Positions 6,405-14,873 of a stretch of DNA of 33,774 nt are shown piece by piece (position 1 is the stretch's first letter; each line of letters begins with the position of its first letter). The DNA comes from Candidatus Saccharimonadota bacterium (lineage in GTDB: Bacteria > Patescibacteriota > Saccharimonadia > Saccharimonadales > Saccharimonadaceae). The stretch is from assembly GCA_017536895.1 (NCBI GenBank), contig JAFWCN010000009.1:1-33774 (forward strand), given 5' to 3'. Made by a program: the position numbers and the translations under genes. The notes beneath the pieces are model-generated. The model was not told the origin of the DNA. It ran no database searches and saw only the letters and a program-made list of their open reading frames with translations.

Positions 6405-8231
6405 ATGTGTGGAATTGTGGGTTATGTGGGGGACAAAAATGCACAAGATTTTCTAGTGTCAGGATTGAAACGATTGGAATATCGGGGATATGATTCAGCC
6501 GGAATTGTGACTTTAGATGCAAGCGGTAAACCAACTTTAGTGAAAACTAAAGGTAAAATTATAGATTTGGAAGAGAAATTAGCTCAGAATAAGCGAGATG
6601 ATAAGATTGGGATTGGTCATACACGATGGGCGACACATGGTGAACCAAGCGAGACAAATGCGCATCCACATCAAGTAGGTGACATTTTCTTAGTGCACAA
6701 TGGTATTATTGAAAATTATAAAGAATTAAAGAAGGCATTGTCTAAATACGATTTTAAGTCAGAGACTGACTCGGAAGTATTAGCAGCTTTAATTGATTCA
6801 TTTTACGAGGGTGGTAAGTATCCTTTAGTCAATGCGGTAGTGCAAGCGTTGAAGTTAACCAAGGGTACTTATGGAATCGCGGTGATTTCAACTAAAAACC
6901 CGGAAGAAGTTGTAGTAGCTCGAGCTGGTTCACCACTAGTGATTGGTGTTGGGCATGGGGAGACTTTGATCGCTTCAGATGCTTCGGCCTTACTAGGTCA
7001 CACTAAGCAAGCAATTTATCTGAATGATGGTGAAGTAGCAACCATTACTAAGAACAGTGTGGAAATCAAGACTTTGAATGCGGAACCAGTGTCGGCCAAG
7101 GTAGAAGAAATTGAAACGAGCCTCGCAGCTATTCAAAAAGATGGCTATGATCATTTCTTGCTAAAAGAGATCATGGAGCAACCAGAATCTTTGAAAGAAA
7201 CTTTACGTGGTCGCGTAAAGATCAAAGATGGCATGGTGATGCTAGGTGGACCGGGATTGTCTGAGAGCGAACTAAGAAAAATAAAGCACTTAGTAATTGT
7301 GGGCTGTGGTACAGCATACAATGCTGGGCTTTTGGCTTCTTATTACATTGAACAATTTGCTCCGGAAGTAACGGTAGAAGTAGTGATTGCAAGTGAGTAC
7401 CGTTATCGTCAAGCATATATTCCGAAAGATTCAGTGGCCTTGATTGTTTCACAATCTGGTGAAACGGCAGATACTTTAGCATGTCTGCGTGAAATCAAGA
7501 AACAGGGAATTAAGACTATCGGAATCGTAAACGCAATTGGCTCAACGATTGCACGCGAAGTAGATGGTGGTACTTATGTTCACGTGGGGCCAGAAATTTC
7601 TGTAGCTTCGACCAAAGCATTTACTTCACAAGCGGTAGCGATGATAATGTTTGGATTAACGATTGCACAGGCTAAGGGCGTCAGGACTAATATTTTGAGA
7701 CCGTTTGTAAACGAAATATCTAAATTACCAGAGAAGATTCGCGAAGTTCTAGATGAATTTAACGAGCCAGTAAAGAAATTAGCAGAGAATTATAAAGATT
7801 ATGATCACGCGATTTATTTGGGACGAGATACGGCTTATCCAACAGCGATGGAAGGCGCTTTGAAATTAAAGGAAATTTCATACATTGATGCAAATGCTTA
7901 TGCGTTTGGAGAGTTGAAACATGGACCATTGGCACTAGTAGATGACCGTTTCTTTGAATTTGCTTTAGTCCCAGAGGGCGAATTGTATGATAAAGCAGTG
8001 TCAAATGTTCAAGAAGTACTAGCACGAGGCGGGCACGTAATCGTCGTGACAAATAGCAAGGAATTTGATTTGCCGGTGGAAAACGTAATAAAAATTAAGA
8101 GCGATATTGAACTCTTAGCACCAATATTAATGAACCTAATTGCGCAACTGTTTGCTTATTATACGGCATTAGCTAAAGGACTAGATGTAGACCAGCCGCG
8201 GAACCTTGCTAAATCTGTTACAGTAGAGTAA
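6405..8231 (+). CDS. glmS: glutamine--fructose-6-phosphate aminotransferase (isomerising)
   Basis: A full-length 608-residue GlmS, which makes glucosamine-6-phosphate from fructose-6-phosphate and glutamine, the first step to UDP-GlcNAc. The class II amidotransferase domain starts MCGIVGYVGD, with Cys2 as nucleophile after Met removal, and shows RLEYRGYDSAG and HTRWATHGEPSETNAHPH. Two SIS sugar-isomerase domains follow, with VGCGTAYNAG and SQSGETADT visible. The C-terminus DQPRNLAKSVTVE is diagnostic. It starts the polysaccharide operon: the next gene begins 9 bases after its stop. Own promoter with an extended -10 and a clear Shine-Dalgarno sequence. Confidence 0.97.
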   Translation: MCGIVGYVGDKNAQDFLVSGLKRLEYRGYDSAGIVTLDASGKPTLVKTKGKIIDLEEKLAQNKRDDKIGIGHTRWATHGEPSETNAHPHQVGDIFLVHNGIIENYKELKKALSKYDFKSETDSEVLAALIDSFYEGGKYPLVNAVVQALKLTKGTYGIAVISTKNPEEVVVARAGSPLVIGVGHGETLIASDASALLGHTKQAIYLNDGEVATITKNSVEIKTLNAEPVSAKVEEIETSLAAIQKDGYDHFLLKEIMEQPESLKETLRGRVKIKDGMVMLGGPGLSESELRKIKHLVIVGCGTAYNAGLLASYYIEQFAPEVTVEVVIASEYRYRQAYIPKDSVALIVSQSGETADTLACLREIKKQGIKTIGIVNAIGSTIAREVDGGTYVHVGPEISVASTKAFTSQAVAMIMFGLTIAQAKGVRTNILRPFVNEISKLPEKIREVLDEFNEPVKKLAENYKDYDHAIYLGRDTAYPTAMEGALKLKEISYIDANAYAFGELKHGPLALVDDRFFEFALVPEGELYDKAVSNVQEVLARGGHVIVVTNSKEFDLPVENVIKIKSDIELLAPILMNLIAQLFAYYTALAKGLDVDQPRNLAKSVTVE

Positions 8232-8240
8232 AATTAGAGT

Positions 8241-9665
8241 ATGCGGAAGAAATCCGACTATATTTTACGAGTTTTGTTGATTATTGGGGATGCGCTAGCG
8301 CTGATTTTATCGTTTGCGATGGCCTATTTCATCCGAGTAAAGGTTGACCCCAGACCATGGACATTCGAATTTCAGTTTTTTGATTTCGTGAGAACAGTAG
8401 TACTACTGGTGCCGATTATGTTGATCATCCTAGCAGCGTTAGGTTTGTATCGCAAAAATATTTTCCTGGGGAGTTCGCGTTTACCGGAAAGAGGACGGTT
8501 GGTTTTGGCGGCAGTGCTATCAGTAGCGGCGTTAATTGTGTATGATTTCTTTGTGGGGGAAGATTTATTCCCAGTAAGGGTAATGGCATTAACCTCGGTA
8601 TTGCTGTCGTTTATTTTCCTATTAGTGGAGCGTATTATTGTGCGTTTTGTTGTTAGACAAATTTTTAAGAATGATTACGGAGTAAAACGAGCAATTATTA
8701 TCGGTAATTCGAAAAATACGGAATATTTAGCAGACTATATGACTACAACTCCGGAAGCAGGGTATCGTTTAGTGGGTATTGTGGCTTCGAAAAAATACAT
8801 TCCGAAAGATTTAAAAACGCATCAGTATTCGTCGCTTAAGGATGCTCTAAAGAAAACGAAGGCGGATGTGATTTTTCAGACAGATGAAAAGTCTACAGAA
8901 TATGTGTATAAACAAACTGTGGAGAGGCACATGTTGTATTACTATGTGCCAAATGAAACAGCGTTGTCGTCGCATTTTGGAGACATGGAATTAATTGGGG
9001 CGACGCCAGCGGTACTGGTATTAACAACGCCGCTAACTGGTGGTTATGTGATTATCAAACGGGCATTTGATTTGTTTGTGGCTATATGTGGTTTGATTAT
9101 TGGGGCGATTCCGATGTTGATTGTGTGGATTATTATAAAATGCAACGATTTTAAATGTCCAGCAATCTATAAAGATGAACGTTTAACACGATATAATCGA
9201 AGGTTTAAATGTTACAAGTTTCGGTCAATGAAACCGGAATATAATGGCATGACGGCGGAAGAAGCTTTTATTAAGATGGGTAAGCCAGAGCTAATTTCTA
9301 AGTATCGTAAAGGTGGAGATTATCTGAAAGATGATCCACGAATTACCAAATTTGGACATTTCATCAGAAAAACTTCATTAGATGAGCTACCACAGTTATT
9401 TAATATCTTAAAGGGTGATATTTCTTTGATTGGGCCACGGGCGTTACTGCCTGGAGAACTACGGGATTATGGTGATAGATCGTTGATTTTGACAGTAAAA
9501 TCGGGTTTAACGGGGTTTGCACAGGTGTCTGGGCGACGCGATATTCCGTTTGAGGAGAGACGAGCACTGGATATTTATTACGTAAGAAATTGGTCTTTGA
9601 TGCTAGATGCACAGATTTTCTTTAAGACGATTGTATCGGTACTAAAAAGGGATGGTGCAAAGTGA
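8241..9665 (+). CDS. polyprenyl-phosphate sugar-1-phosphate transferase (WbaP/CpsE-type initiating enzyme)
   Basis: A 474-residue membrane enzyme predicted to start glycan repeat-unit synthesis by moving a sugar-1-phosphate from a UDP-sugar to undecaprenyl phosphate. The N-terminal half has four hydrophobic spans and then a Rossmann-like CoA-binding-type domain (AIIIGNSKNTEYLADY). The C-terminal Bac_transf domain is complete: membrane hairpin KRAFDLFVAICGLIIGAIP, then YKFRSM, the catalytic region DPRITKFGHFIRKTSLDELP, SLIGPRALLP, and GLTGFAQVSGRRDIPFEER. It overlaps the next gene by four bases (GTGA), pointing to coupling. The sugar cannot be inferred, although nearby glmS suggests an amino sugar. 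Confidence 0.92.
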   Translation: MRKKSDYILRVLLIIGDALALILSFAMAYFIRVKVDPRPWTFEFQFFDFVRTVVLLVPIMLIILAALGLYRKNIFLGSSRLPERGRLVLAAVLSVAALIVYDFFVGEDLFPVRVMALTSVLLSFIFLLVERIIVRFVVRQIFKNDYGVKRAIIIGNSKNTEYLADYMTTTPEAGYRLVGIVASKKYIPKDLKTHQYSSLKDALKKTKADVIFQTDEKSTEYVYKQTVERHMLYYYVPNETALSSHFGDMELIGATPAVLVLTTPLTGGYVIIKRAFDLFVAICGLIIGAIPMLIVWIIIKCNDFKCPAIYKDERLTRYNRRFKCYKFRSMKPEYNGMTAEEAFIKMGKPELISKYRKGGDYLKDDPRITKFGHFIRKTSLDELPQLFNILKGDISLIGPRALLPGELRDYGDRSLILTVKSGLTGFAQVSGRRDIPFEERRALDIYYVRNWSLMLDAQIFFKTIVSVLKRDGAK

Positions 9666-10825
9666 AAGTTGCGTTAGTATGTGATTGGCTAACGAATGTA
9701 GGTGGGGCGGAGAAGGTATTGCTAAAAATACACCAGATGTATCCAAAAGCGCCAATTTACACTTCGAAATATGATCCAAAGGGAATCAGTTGGTTTGACG
9801 ATGCTGACATAAGAACGGGGTGGTTACAGAAATTCCCGACTGGAATGAGACGAATACTGGGGCCGTTTCGACAGAGATATTTTTCGCGTTTAGACTTATC
9901 GGAATATGATTTGATTATTTCGATAACAGGGGCGGAGGCTAAGTCAGTGAAATCCGGTCGAAAGCTTCACGAACGGGGAGTTAAGAACGTGAAGAACCCT
10001 AAAGGGATACATATTTCTTTCTGTCACGTTCCAACTCAGTACTATTGGCAAATGTATGATGACTATATCAAGAATCCAGGATTTGGTGTGCTGAACCCAT
10101 TTGTGAGATTTTTCTTTAGATTGATGGTGAAACCGCTAAGAAAAGCAGATTTAAAGGCGGCACAAAATCCAGATTATTATGTGACGATTTCTAATTACGC
10201 AAAAGAACAGATAAAGAAATATTATGGGAGGGAATCAGTTATTGTTAATCCACCGGTAGATGTGAAGACTTTTAAGAGGTCAAACGGTGGAAAACCTGTG
10301 GAAAACTTTTATATTGTGACTGCAAGGCAGGTGAATTGGAAACGATTGGATTTGGCGGTGAAAGCATGCATGATGACACAGCGGAAATTGGTGGTAATTG
10401 GTGAAGGTCCAGAACATAAAAAATTAGTAAAATTAGCCGCAGGATCGGGTTTGGTGGAATTTCTGCCGGTGATGGAGAAGGCCGAACTGGTGAAATATTT
10501 AGAGAAGGCAAAGGGGTATTTGTTCCCTAGTTTGGAACCGTTTGGAATTGCACCAGTGGAAGCTTTGGCAGCTGGTTGTCCGGTGATTGCTTATGCTGAG
10601 GGTGGATCTCTTGATTATATTCATGATAAGAAAAATGGGATATTGTTTAAAGAACAGACAGCTAAGTCTTTGGCAGAGGCGATTTTGAAATTTGAAAAGA
10701 TGAAATTTAATCGAGAACGAGTGGCAAAAACAGCGGTGAAATATGATGAAAAACGATTTGATAAGGAGCTAAAAGATTTCATCAAGAAGTGCGAGAAGAA
10801 GAATGCAAAAAACGACAAAAAATAG
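9662..10825 (+). CDS. glycosyltransferase family 4
   Basis: A 387-residue GT-B enzyme. The N-terminus MKVALVCDWLTNVGGAEKVL is the typical acceptor-domain loop of family 4. The C-terminal donor domain shows NWKRLDLAVKA, GEGPEHKKL and the nucleotide-sugar motif EPFGIAPVEALAAGCPVIAY followed by GGSLDYI. It likely adds the second or a later sugar to the polyprenyl-linked intermediate at the cytoplasmic membrane face. The GTG start is part of the GTGA overlap with the preceding stop. The C-terminus is very Lys-rich (KKCEKKNAKNDKK) and overlaps the next gene by 23 bases. Confidence 0.92.
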   Translation: MKVALVCDWLTNVGGAEKVLLKIHQMYPKAPIYTSKYDPKGISWFDDADIRTGWLQKFPTGMRRILGPFRQRYFSRLDLSEYDLIISITGAEAKSVKSGRKLHERGVKNVKNPKGIHISFCHVPTQYYWQMYDDYIKNPGFGVLNPFVRFFFRLMVKPLRKADLKAAQNPDYYVTISNYAKEQIKKYYGRESVIVNPPVDVKTFKRSNGGKPVENFYIVTARQVNWKRLDLAVKACMMTQRKLVVIGEGPEHKKLVKLAAGSGLVEFLPVMEKAELVKYLEKAKGYLFPSLEPFGIAPVEALAAGCPVIAYAEGGSLDYIHDKKNGILFKEQTAKSLAEAILKFEKMKFNRERVAKTAVKYDEKRFDKELKDFIKKCEKKNAKNDKK

Positions 10826-12314
10826 ATTAGAGCAAGTGTTTAGAGGGATGATTTATATATTGCCTGGGGTGTTGTTTTTTTCATATCAGCCATTGATGCA
10901 TTTTGGTAGTAGTGAGTCGATGAATTTTGAAATATCGTTACCACTTGTGTGGTTGGTATTATTTGATGTGTTAGTTCTAATAATGAGTTGGCAGAAACGA
11001 GGCTTCTGGAAAGGGATTTTACAGAGATGGATGTGGCTATTATTGCCACTTTGGCTAACGATTTCGGTGCTGTGGTCACTGAATTCAATACGAGGATTAT
11101 TGACGGTAGGAATAGTGTGGTTACTGTATTTTGCGATTTATGGATTTTTCGAACTGAGAAAGGCGTTTGATAAGAAGGGTTTTAGAGATAATTTTTGGAA
11201 GGTGTTTTTCGGATCTTCCCTAGTAATATGCGTTTGGTGTTGGGTTCAGTGTATTTTAGATTTAGTAGGGGTGCCAAGAGAAGCTAGTTTGATGTGTGAA
11301 GGATGTGTAAGTGGAATGTTCGGATTCCCGCATCCGGATGGATTTGCGATAGAGCCACAGTTTATGGGGAATTTGTTGCTTGCACCAACAATTATAGCAG
11401 GGTGGTTGATGCTTTGCTCGCGGCCGCGTCCGGCCGGCCCGTCGCCACGGGCGGCCGGCGCTAACTCTCGTGCTGCCGCGCTCCGAAATGCCGCTTCGCC
11501 AAAGCATCATACCACCCTTTCCGATTGCAATTTTCGCAAGCCTATTATCGTATTATTATTTTTTGTTTTGTTAGTAACTCTGTTTCTGACGTTTTCGAGA
11601 GGAGCAATTTATGCATTCTTGATAGCGATGGTGGTGATGATAATTTGGAGAATAACCCAATCACGCAAGTGGAAGGCGCTGTTAGTGTGGCCAGTGATAA
11701 TACTGGCGTTCCTCTTTACTTTGAATGCGCAGGGGATTATGGCGGCAGCAAGTTCGACTAATGACACATATAAAACGGGTGTAGCAAAAGTACTTAACCA
11801 TTTATCCTTAGGAGTAATAGATATACGCGACAATGCGGTGCCGGTGGAGGAAACAGAAGTCAATGAGGGCTCGACGAGCGATAATCAAGCGGGTGAGGCT
11901 ACGTTTAGTGGTTACGTAGCGGAATCAACCGACACGAGGTTAAGGTTATCAGATGCAGCGGTAAAAATATGGTCACAGGATTTTGCGACGGCGATGTTTG
12001 GGGTAGGATTGGGGGGAGCAGGACAGGCACTATACATTAATGATTTATCGCCGGCACCAAAAGAAATCGTGCAAAACCAATATGCTTCACTATTGTTAGA
12101 GATAGGCGTCATAGGGGTAGTTTTAGTGGTATTTAGTTTAGTTATGGTGCTAAAAGTATTTTGGAAAAGTCCTTTGAAAGTAGTACTAATATGCTTATTA
12201 ATAGCGTATGGTATTTCGCTCTTGTTCTTCTCAGGGTTACCTAATGCCCTGCATATTTATCTGTTGCCAGCGTTAATTTATTCGATTGGCTTGCGGAAGA
12301 AATTAGTGTCGTAA
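10803..12314 (+). CDS. O-antigen ligase/polymerase family membrane protein
   Basis: A 503-residue polytopic protein with about eleven or twelve spans and the Wzy_C/O-antigen-ligase pattern: LFLTFSRGAIYAFLIAM in the middle, a large outer loop (about residues 320-415), then GVGLGGAGQAL, VQNQYASLLLEIGVIGVV and a final pair of spans. It would polymerise or ligate the glycan made by the preceding transferases. An abnormal segment at about residues 200-239 (LCSRPRPAGPSPRAAGANSR and on) is GC-rich, Arg/Ala/Pro-rich and sits between two spans; it corresponds to a palindromic DNA element (see 11399-11518). Without it the protein would be about 463 residues. Last gene of the operon, converging on a GNAT with a 37-bp overlap. 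Confidence 0.85.
   Translation: MQKTTKNRLEQVFRGMIYILPGVLFFSYQPLMHFGSSESMNFEISLPLVWLVLFDVLVLIMSWQKRGFWKGILQRWMWLLLPLWLTISVLWSLNSIRGLLTVGIVWLLYFAIYGFFELRKAFDKKGFRDNFWKVFFGSSLVICVWCWVQCILDLVGVPREASLMCEGCVSGMFGFPHPDGFAIEPQFMGNLLLAPTIIAGWLMLCSRPRPAGPSPRAAGANSRAAALRNAASPKHHTTLSDCNFRKPIIVLLFFVLLVTLFLTFSRGAIYAFLIAMVVMIIWRITQSRKWKALLVWPVIILAFLFTLNAQGIMAAASSTNDTYKTGVAKVLNHLSLGVIDIRDNAVPVEETEVNEGSTSDNQAGEATFSGYVAESTDTRLRLSDAAVKIWSQDFATAMFGVGLGGAGQALYINDLSPAPKEIVQNQYASLLLEIGVIGVVLVVFSLVMVLKVFWKSPLKVVLICLLIAYGISLLFFSGLPNALHIYLLPALIYSIGLRKKLVS
11399..11518. repeat. in-frame GC-rich palindromic element inside the O-antigen ligase gene
   Basis: Outer arms AGGGTGGTTGATGCTTTGC (11399-11417) and its near-complement at 11498-11518 match except for two single-base insertions. 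They enclose about 80 bases of very GC-rich DNA with further palindromes: CGCGGCCGCG at 11419-11428, and a hairpin of arms around 11430-11441 and 11448-11459 with loop TCGCCA. The outer-arm span is 120 bases, exactly 40 codons, and the gene stays open. Composition contrasts sharply with the AT-rich flanks. Looks like an inserted small mobile palindrome. Confidence 0.65.
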
Positions 12315-12718
12315 ACTTCAGCACCTTTGTGCTTGTAAAATTCCTGCGAGGCCTCGCGACCGTTGCCACAAGTAAATTCAAGATTTTTGCAGCCTTTTTC
12401 TTTGGCCCACTCTAACATAGCGTCCCATAATTTACCGCCTACGCCTTTACCACGGACGTTGCTATCAGTAACAAAATCTTCGAGATAGGCGTTTTTGCGG
12501 ATACCAGGGCCCATAGTGACGGAAAGGGTAGCGATACCTAATATTTCGCCATCTTCTTCGGCAATGAGCATGTCATGCCAAGGGGAAGCGATAATGTCTT
12601 TGAACCATTCTTCAGGGATTTCGCCTTTATCTTTACCGCTGCGCGATAGTTGAATGAGTAATTCACGAACGCGTTGAGCGGTAGCTGGGGTGTATTCTTT
12701 TAATGTAGTGATAATCAT
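12278..12718 (-). CDS. GNAT family N-acetyltransferase
   Basis: A 146-residue GNAT protein. The acetyl-CoA loop is VTDSNVRGKGVGGKLWDAM (about residues 87-105). It is preceded by GIATLSVTMGPGIRKNAYLE (strands 4 and 5) and followed by CKNLEFTCGNGREASQEFYK (C-terminal strand and helix with the usual Tyr). It is third in a minus-strand operon, overlapping glmM by four bases (ATGA). An amino-sugar substrate would fit the GlmM neighbour, but sequence alone does not show this. Its 3' end overlaps the convergent O-antigen ligase gene by 37 bp. Confidence 0.85.
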   Translation of the reverse strand: MIITTLKEYTPATAQRVRELLIQLSRSGKDKGEIPEEWFKDIIASPWHDMLIAEEDGEILGIATLSVTMGPGIRKNAYLEDFVTDSNVRGKGVGGKLWDAMLEWAKEKGCKNLEFTCGNGREASQEFYKHKGAEVYDTNFFRKPIE

Positions 12719-14034
12719 AGGGTTTCTCCTAATTTAGTTTTTAATTCATTAGCTAACTGTTCAATAGCTTTGGCGTCGTTGCCCCACATGGTAATGCGGA
12801 TTAAATTCTCGGTGCCGGAAGGGCGAACTAACAGGCGGCCGGCTACGGGTTTTAATTTCTGATCATATTCTAGTAAGAGCTGTTTGGCTGCAGCTTTATC
12901 CTTCAAAGCTTGCTTTTGATCGGGGGTTGCTTCCATGTTGAGGATGATTTGAGGGAATTTGGTAATGATACTGGCGAGAGCGTGCAAAGATTTATTAGAT
13001 TCTGCAACGGCTTTGGTAGTTACGAGAGCGGTCAACATGCCGTCGCCGGACGTATGACCAGGGAGAATGACATGGCCGTTTTGTTCGGAACCGATTTTGA
13101 TGTTTTGTTCAATCATGGCGGCGACAACGTTAGGATCACCAACAGCGGTAATTTCAGCATGTATATTAGCGTCTTTAGCCCAATTCAAGAGACCTTGGTT
13201 GGCCATAACAGTAGTCACAATACCATCTAGGCCAAGGTATTGAGAGAGGAAGGCAAGCATTTCGTCACCATCTACCTCATTACCTTCGGCATCTACACCG
13301 AGACAACGATCGCCATCACCGTCGAAAGCAACACCGAAATCTAAATGTTTTTCGGTGACAAGTTGTTTAAGAGCGTCAAGATGAGTACTACCACAATCTT
13401 TATTTATTTCAGTGTTATAGTTGGGCTGACAATTAATAAGTTCTACTTTGGCACCGAGTTTTTCAAAGATAGTCTTATTCACAACGCTAGTGGCGCCGTT
13501 AGCGCAGTCCATACCGATATGGAGATGGCTAAAGTCGGCTTGGCCGATGTAATCTTCGAGGTGCTTGATGTATAAATCGAGAGCTTCAGTATGCAAATCT
13601 TCTCGGTCGGTAAGAGAAGCTGGCTCGTAGGAAAAATTTGGATCTTCGAGAGCGGCTTCAATGGCTTGGCGTCCTTTTTCACAAAGTTTAGCGCCTTGAG
13701 TTTCTCCTCTTTCAAAAACCTTAATGCCGTTATCGGTGTAAGGATTGTGAGAAGCGGTGACATCAATAGCGAAGTCAAAGCCCATTTCATAGAAACAATA
13801 ATTGATGCCTGGGGTGGGGAGAACGCCGGCGATGCTGTATTCAATGCCAAAAGTTTCGCAAGCGATTGCCAGATCTTGAATGATCCATTCGGAAGATTCT
13901 CGCGTGTCACCGGCGAGGAATATTTTAATATTGTCACCAGCGTAGTTAGTAATGCCTTTGATGATGCGAGCAAGAAAATCAGCATTGAAATTTTCGGCTT
14001 TACTACGGATGCCATCAGTACCGAATTTATGCAT
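12715..14034 (-). CDS. glmM: phosphoglucosamine mutase
   Basis: A 439-residue alpha-D-phosphohexomutase predicted to convert glucosamine-6-phosphate to glucosamine-1-phosphate. All four domain signatures are present: the phosphoserine loop TASHNP (Ser95), the Mg2+ loop DGDGDR, the sugar loop SEQNGHVILPGHTSGDG, whose E-x-N/S-G-H form is typical of GlmM rather than of phosphomannomutase, and the phosphate-binding loop RPSGTENLIRI. N-terminal FGTDGIR is also GlmM-like. It completes the glmS pathway encoded on the other strand. It overlaps pta by eight bases and the GNAT by four, so translation is likely coupled. Confidence 0.92.
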   Translation of the reverse strand: MHKFGTDGIRSKAENFNADFLARIIKGITNYAGDNIKIFLAGDTRESSEWIIQDLAIACETFGIEYSIAGVLPTPGINYCFYEMGFDFAIDVTASHNPYTDNGIKVFERGETQGAKLCEKGRQAIEAALEDPNFSYEPASLTDREDLHTEALDLYIKHLEDYIGQADFSHLHIGMDCANGATSVVNKTIFEKLGAKVELINCQPNYNTEINKDCGSTHLDALKQLVTEKHLDFGVAFDGDGDRCLGVDAEGNEVDGDEMLAFLSQYLGLDGIVTTVMANQGLLNWAKDANIHAEITAVGDPNVVAAMIEQNIKIGSEQNGHVILPGHTSGDGMLTALVTTKAVAESNKSLHALASIITKFPQIILNMEATPDQKQALKDKAAAKQLLLEYDQKLKPVAGRLLVRPSGTENLIRITMWGNDAKAIEQLANELKTKLGETL

Positions 14035-14791
14035 TTTGTGAATTCCTTTCGATTTGTTTGATTAATACTTTTAACGTAAGAGTAACATCTTTGGTGGTGC
14101 TACCACGAGAAAGATCAGCAAGAGGGGTGGCAAAGCCTTGAATCATGGGGCCAGCAACGGTAAAGCCACCAAAGCGTTCCATGGCTTTGTATAGAATATT
14201 GCCAGAATTCAGATCTGGAGTGATGAGAATGTTGGCTTGGCCTTTGATGACTGATTCAGGGTATTTTTTGGCAGATATTTCAGGGATGATAGCCGTGTCT
14301 AATTGCATTTCGCCACCGATGAGCCAATCGGGGTGGTTTTGACGGATTTGGTCAATGACGAAATGGATTTTCTCAAGATCGGGATTTTTACCGCCAGAAC
14401 CGTTGGTGGAATAAGAAAGCATGGCGATTTTAGGCTGTTTGCCGGTGTATGCAATGAAGGTTTCGGTAGTATCTTCGACGATGGTGTAAAGCTGTTCCTT
14501 ATTGGGGAGTTTATTGACTCCGCCGTCGGCAAGAGCGTAAATTTGGTCACCTTTCTCGCAGATAAAAGAACTAGAAAAGAAGTCTGATTTAAGGGGAAGA
14601 TTGTCCTTCATAGCAATTAGAACGTCGCGTGAGGAGTAATCTAGACCCGAAAGAATAGAGTCGGCTTGACCTTGATTTAGTATTTCGGTAGCGTGTACTA
14701 GATTGCCCGCAGACAAAAACTCAACTTTAGGAAAGTTTTGTATGGCCTTTTGAATGGTTGGATTATTTAGTTCTGGTATGATGATTTTCAT
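14027..14791 (-). CDS. phosphate acetyl/butyryl-transferase family protein (Pta-like)
   Basis: A 254-residue protein of the PTA_PTB family, which interconverts acetyl-CoA and acetyl-phosphate. The diagnostic tail is clear: SYSTNGSGG, LIGGEMQLDTAIIPEISAKK, ANILITPDLNSGNILYKAME, GPMIQGFATPLADLSRG. It is shorter than the usual 320-340 residues, the deficit being in the N-terminal and middle part, so activity is not certain. ATG 14791 is preferred to the start nine codons upstream because an extended -10 (14798-14806) ends six bases before it, making the mRNA leaderless. First gene of pta-glmM-GNAT. Confidence 0.8.
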   Translation of the reverse strand: MKIIIPELNNPTIQKAIQNFPKVEFLSAGNLVHATEILNQGQADSILSGLDYSSRDVLIAMKDNLPLKSDFFSSSFICEKGDQIYALADGGVNKLPNKEQLYTIVEDTTETFIAYTGKQPKIAMLSYSTNGSGGKNPDLEKIHFVIDQIRQNHPDWLIGGEMQLDTAIIPEISAKKYPESVIKGQANILITPDLNSGNILYKAMERFGGFTVAGPMIQGFATPLADLSRGSTTKDVTLTLKVLIKQIERNSQNA

Positions 14792-14797
14792 AGGTAT

Positions 14798-14806
14798 ATT
14801 ATAACA
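14798..14806 (-). promoter_or_regulatory. extended -10 promoter of pta-glmM-GNAT (leaderless)
   Basis: Minus strand TGTTATAAT, six bases (ATACCT), then the ATG: nearly the same sequence as the gtrB start region. Predicted +1 is the A of the ATG. Confidence 0.65.
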
Positions 14807-14824
14807 CAGAGAAGGCAATTGTTC

Positions 14825-14858
14825 ATCAAAATACCCCCTGTTTCGGGGGCATTTTGAT
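14825..14858 (-). terminator. dnaK terminator hairpin
   Basis: ATCAAAAT-G-CCCCC / GGGGG-T-ATTTTGAT with loop GAAACA, read on the minus strand. The one non-Watson-Crick position is a G-U pair in the dnaK transcript but an A-C mismatch on the plus strand, which favours a minus-strand role. It lies 16 bases after the dnaK stop. The T-tract is inside the 3' arm. Confidence 0.7.
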
Positions 14859-14873
14859 AGGGAAGAATAGAGA

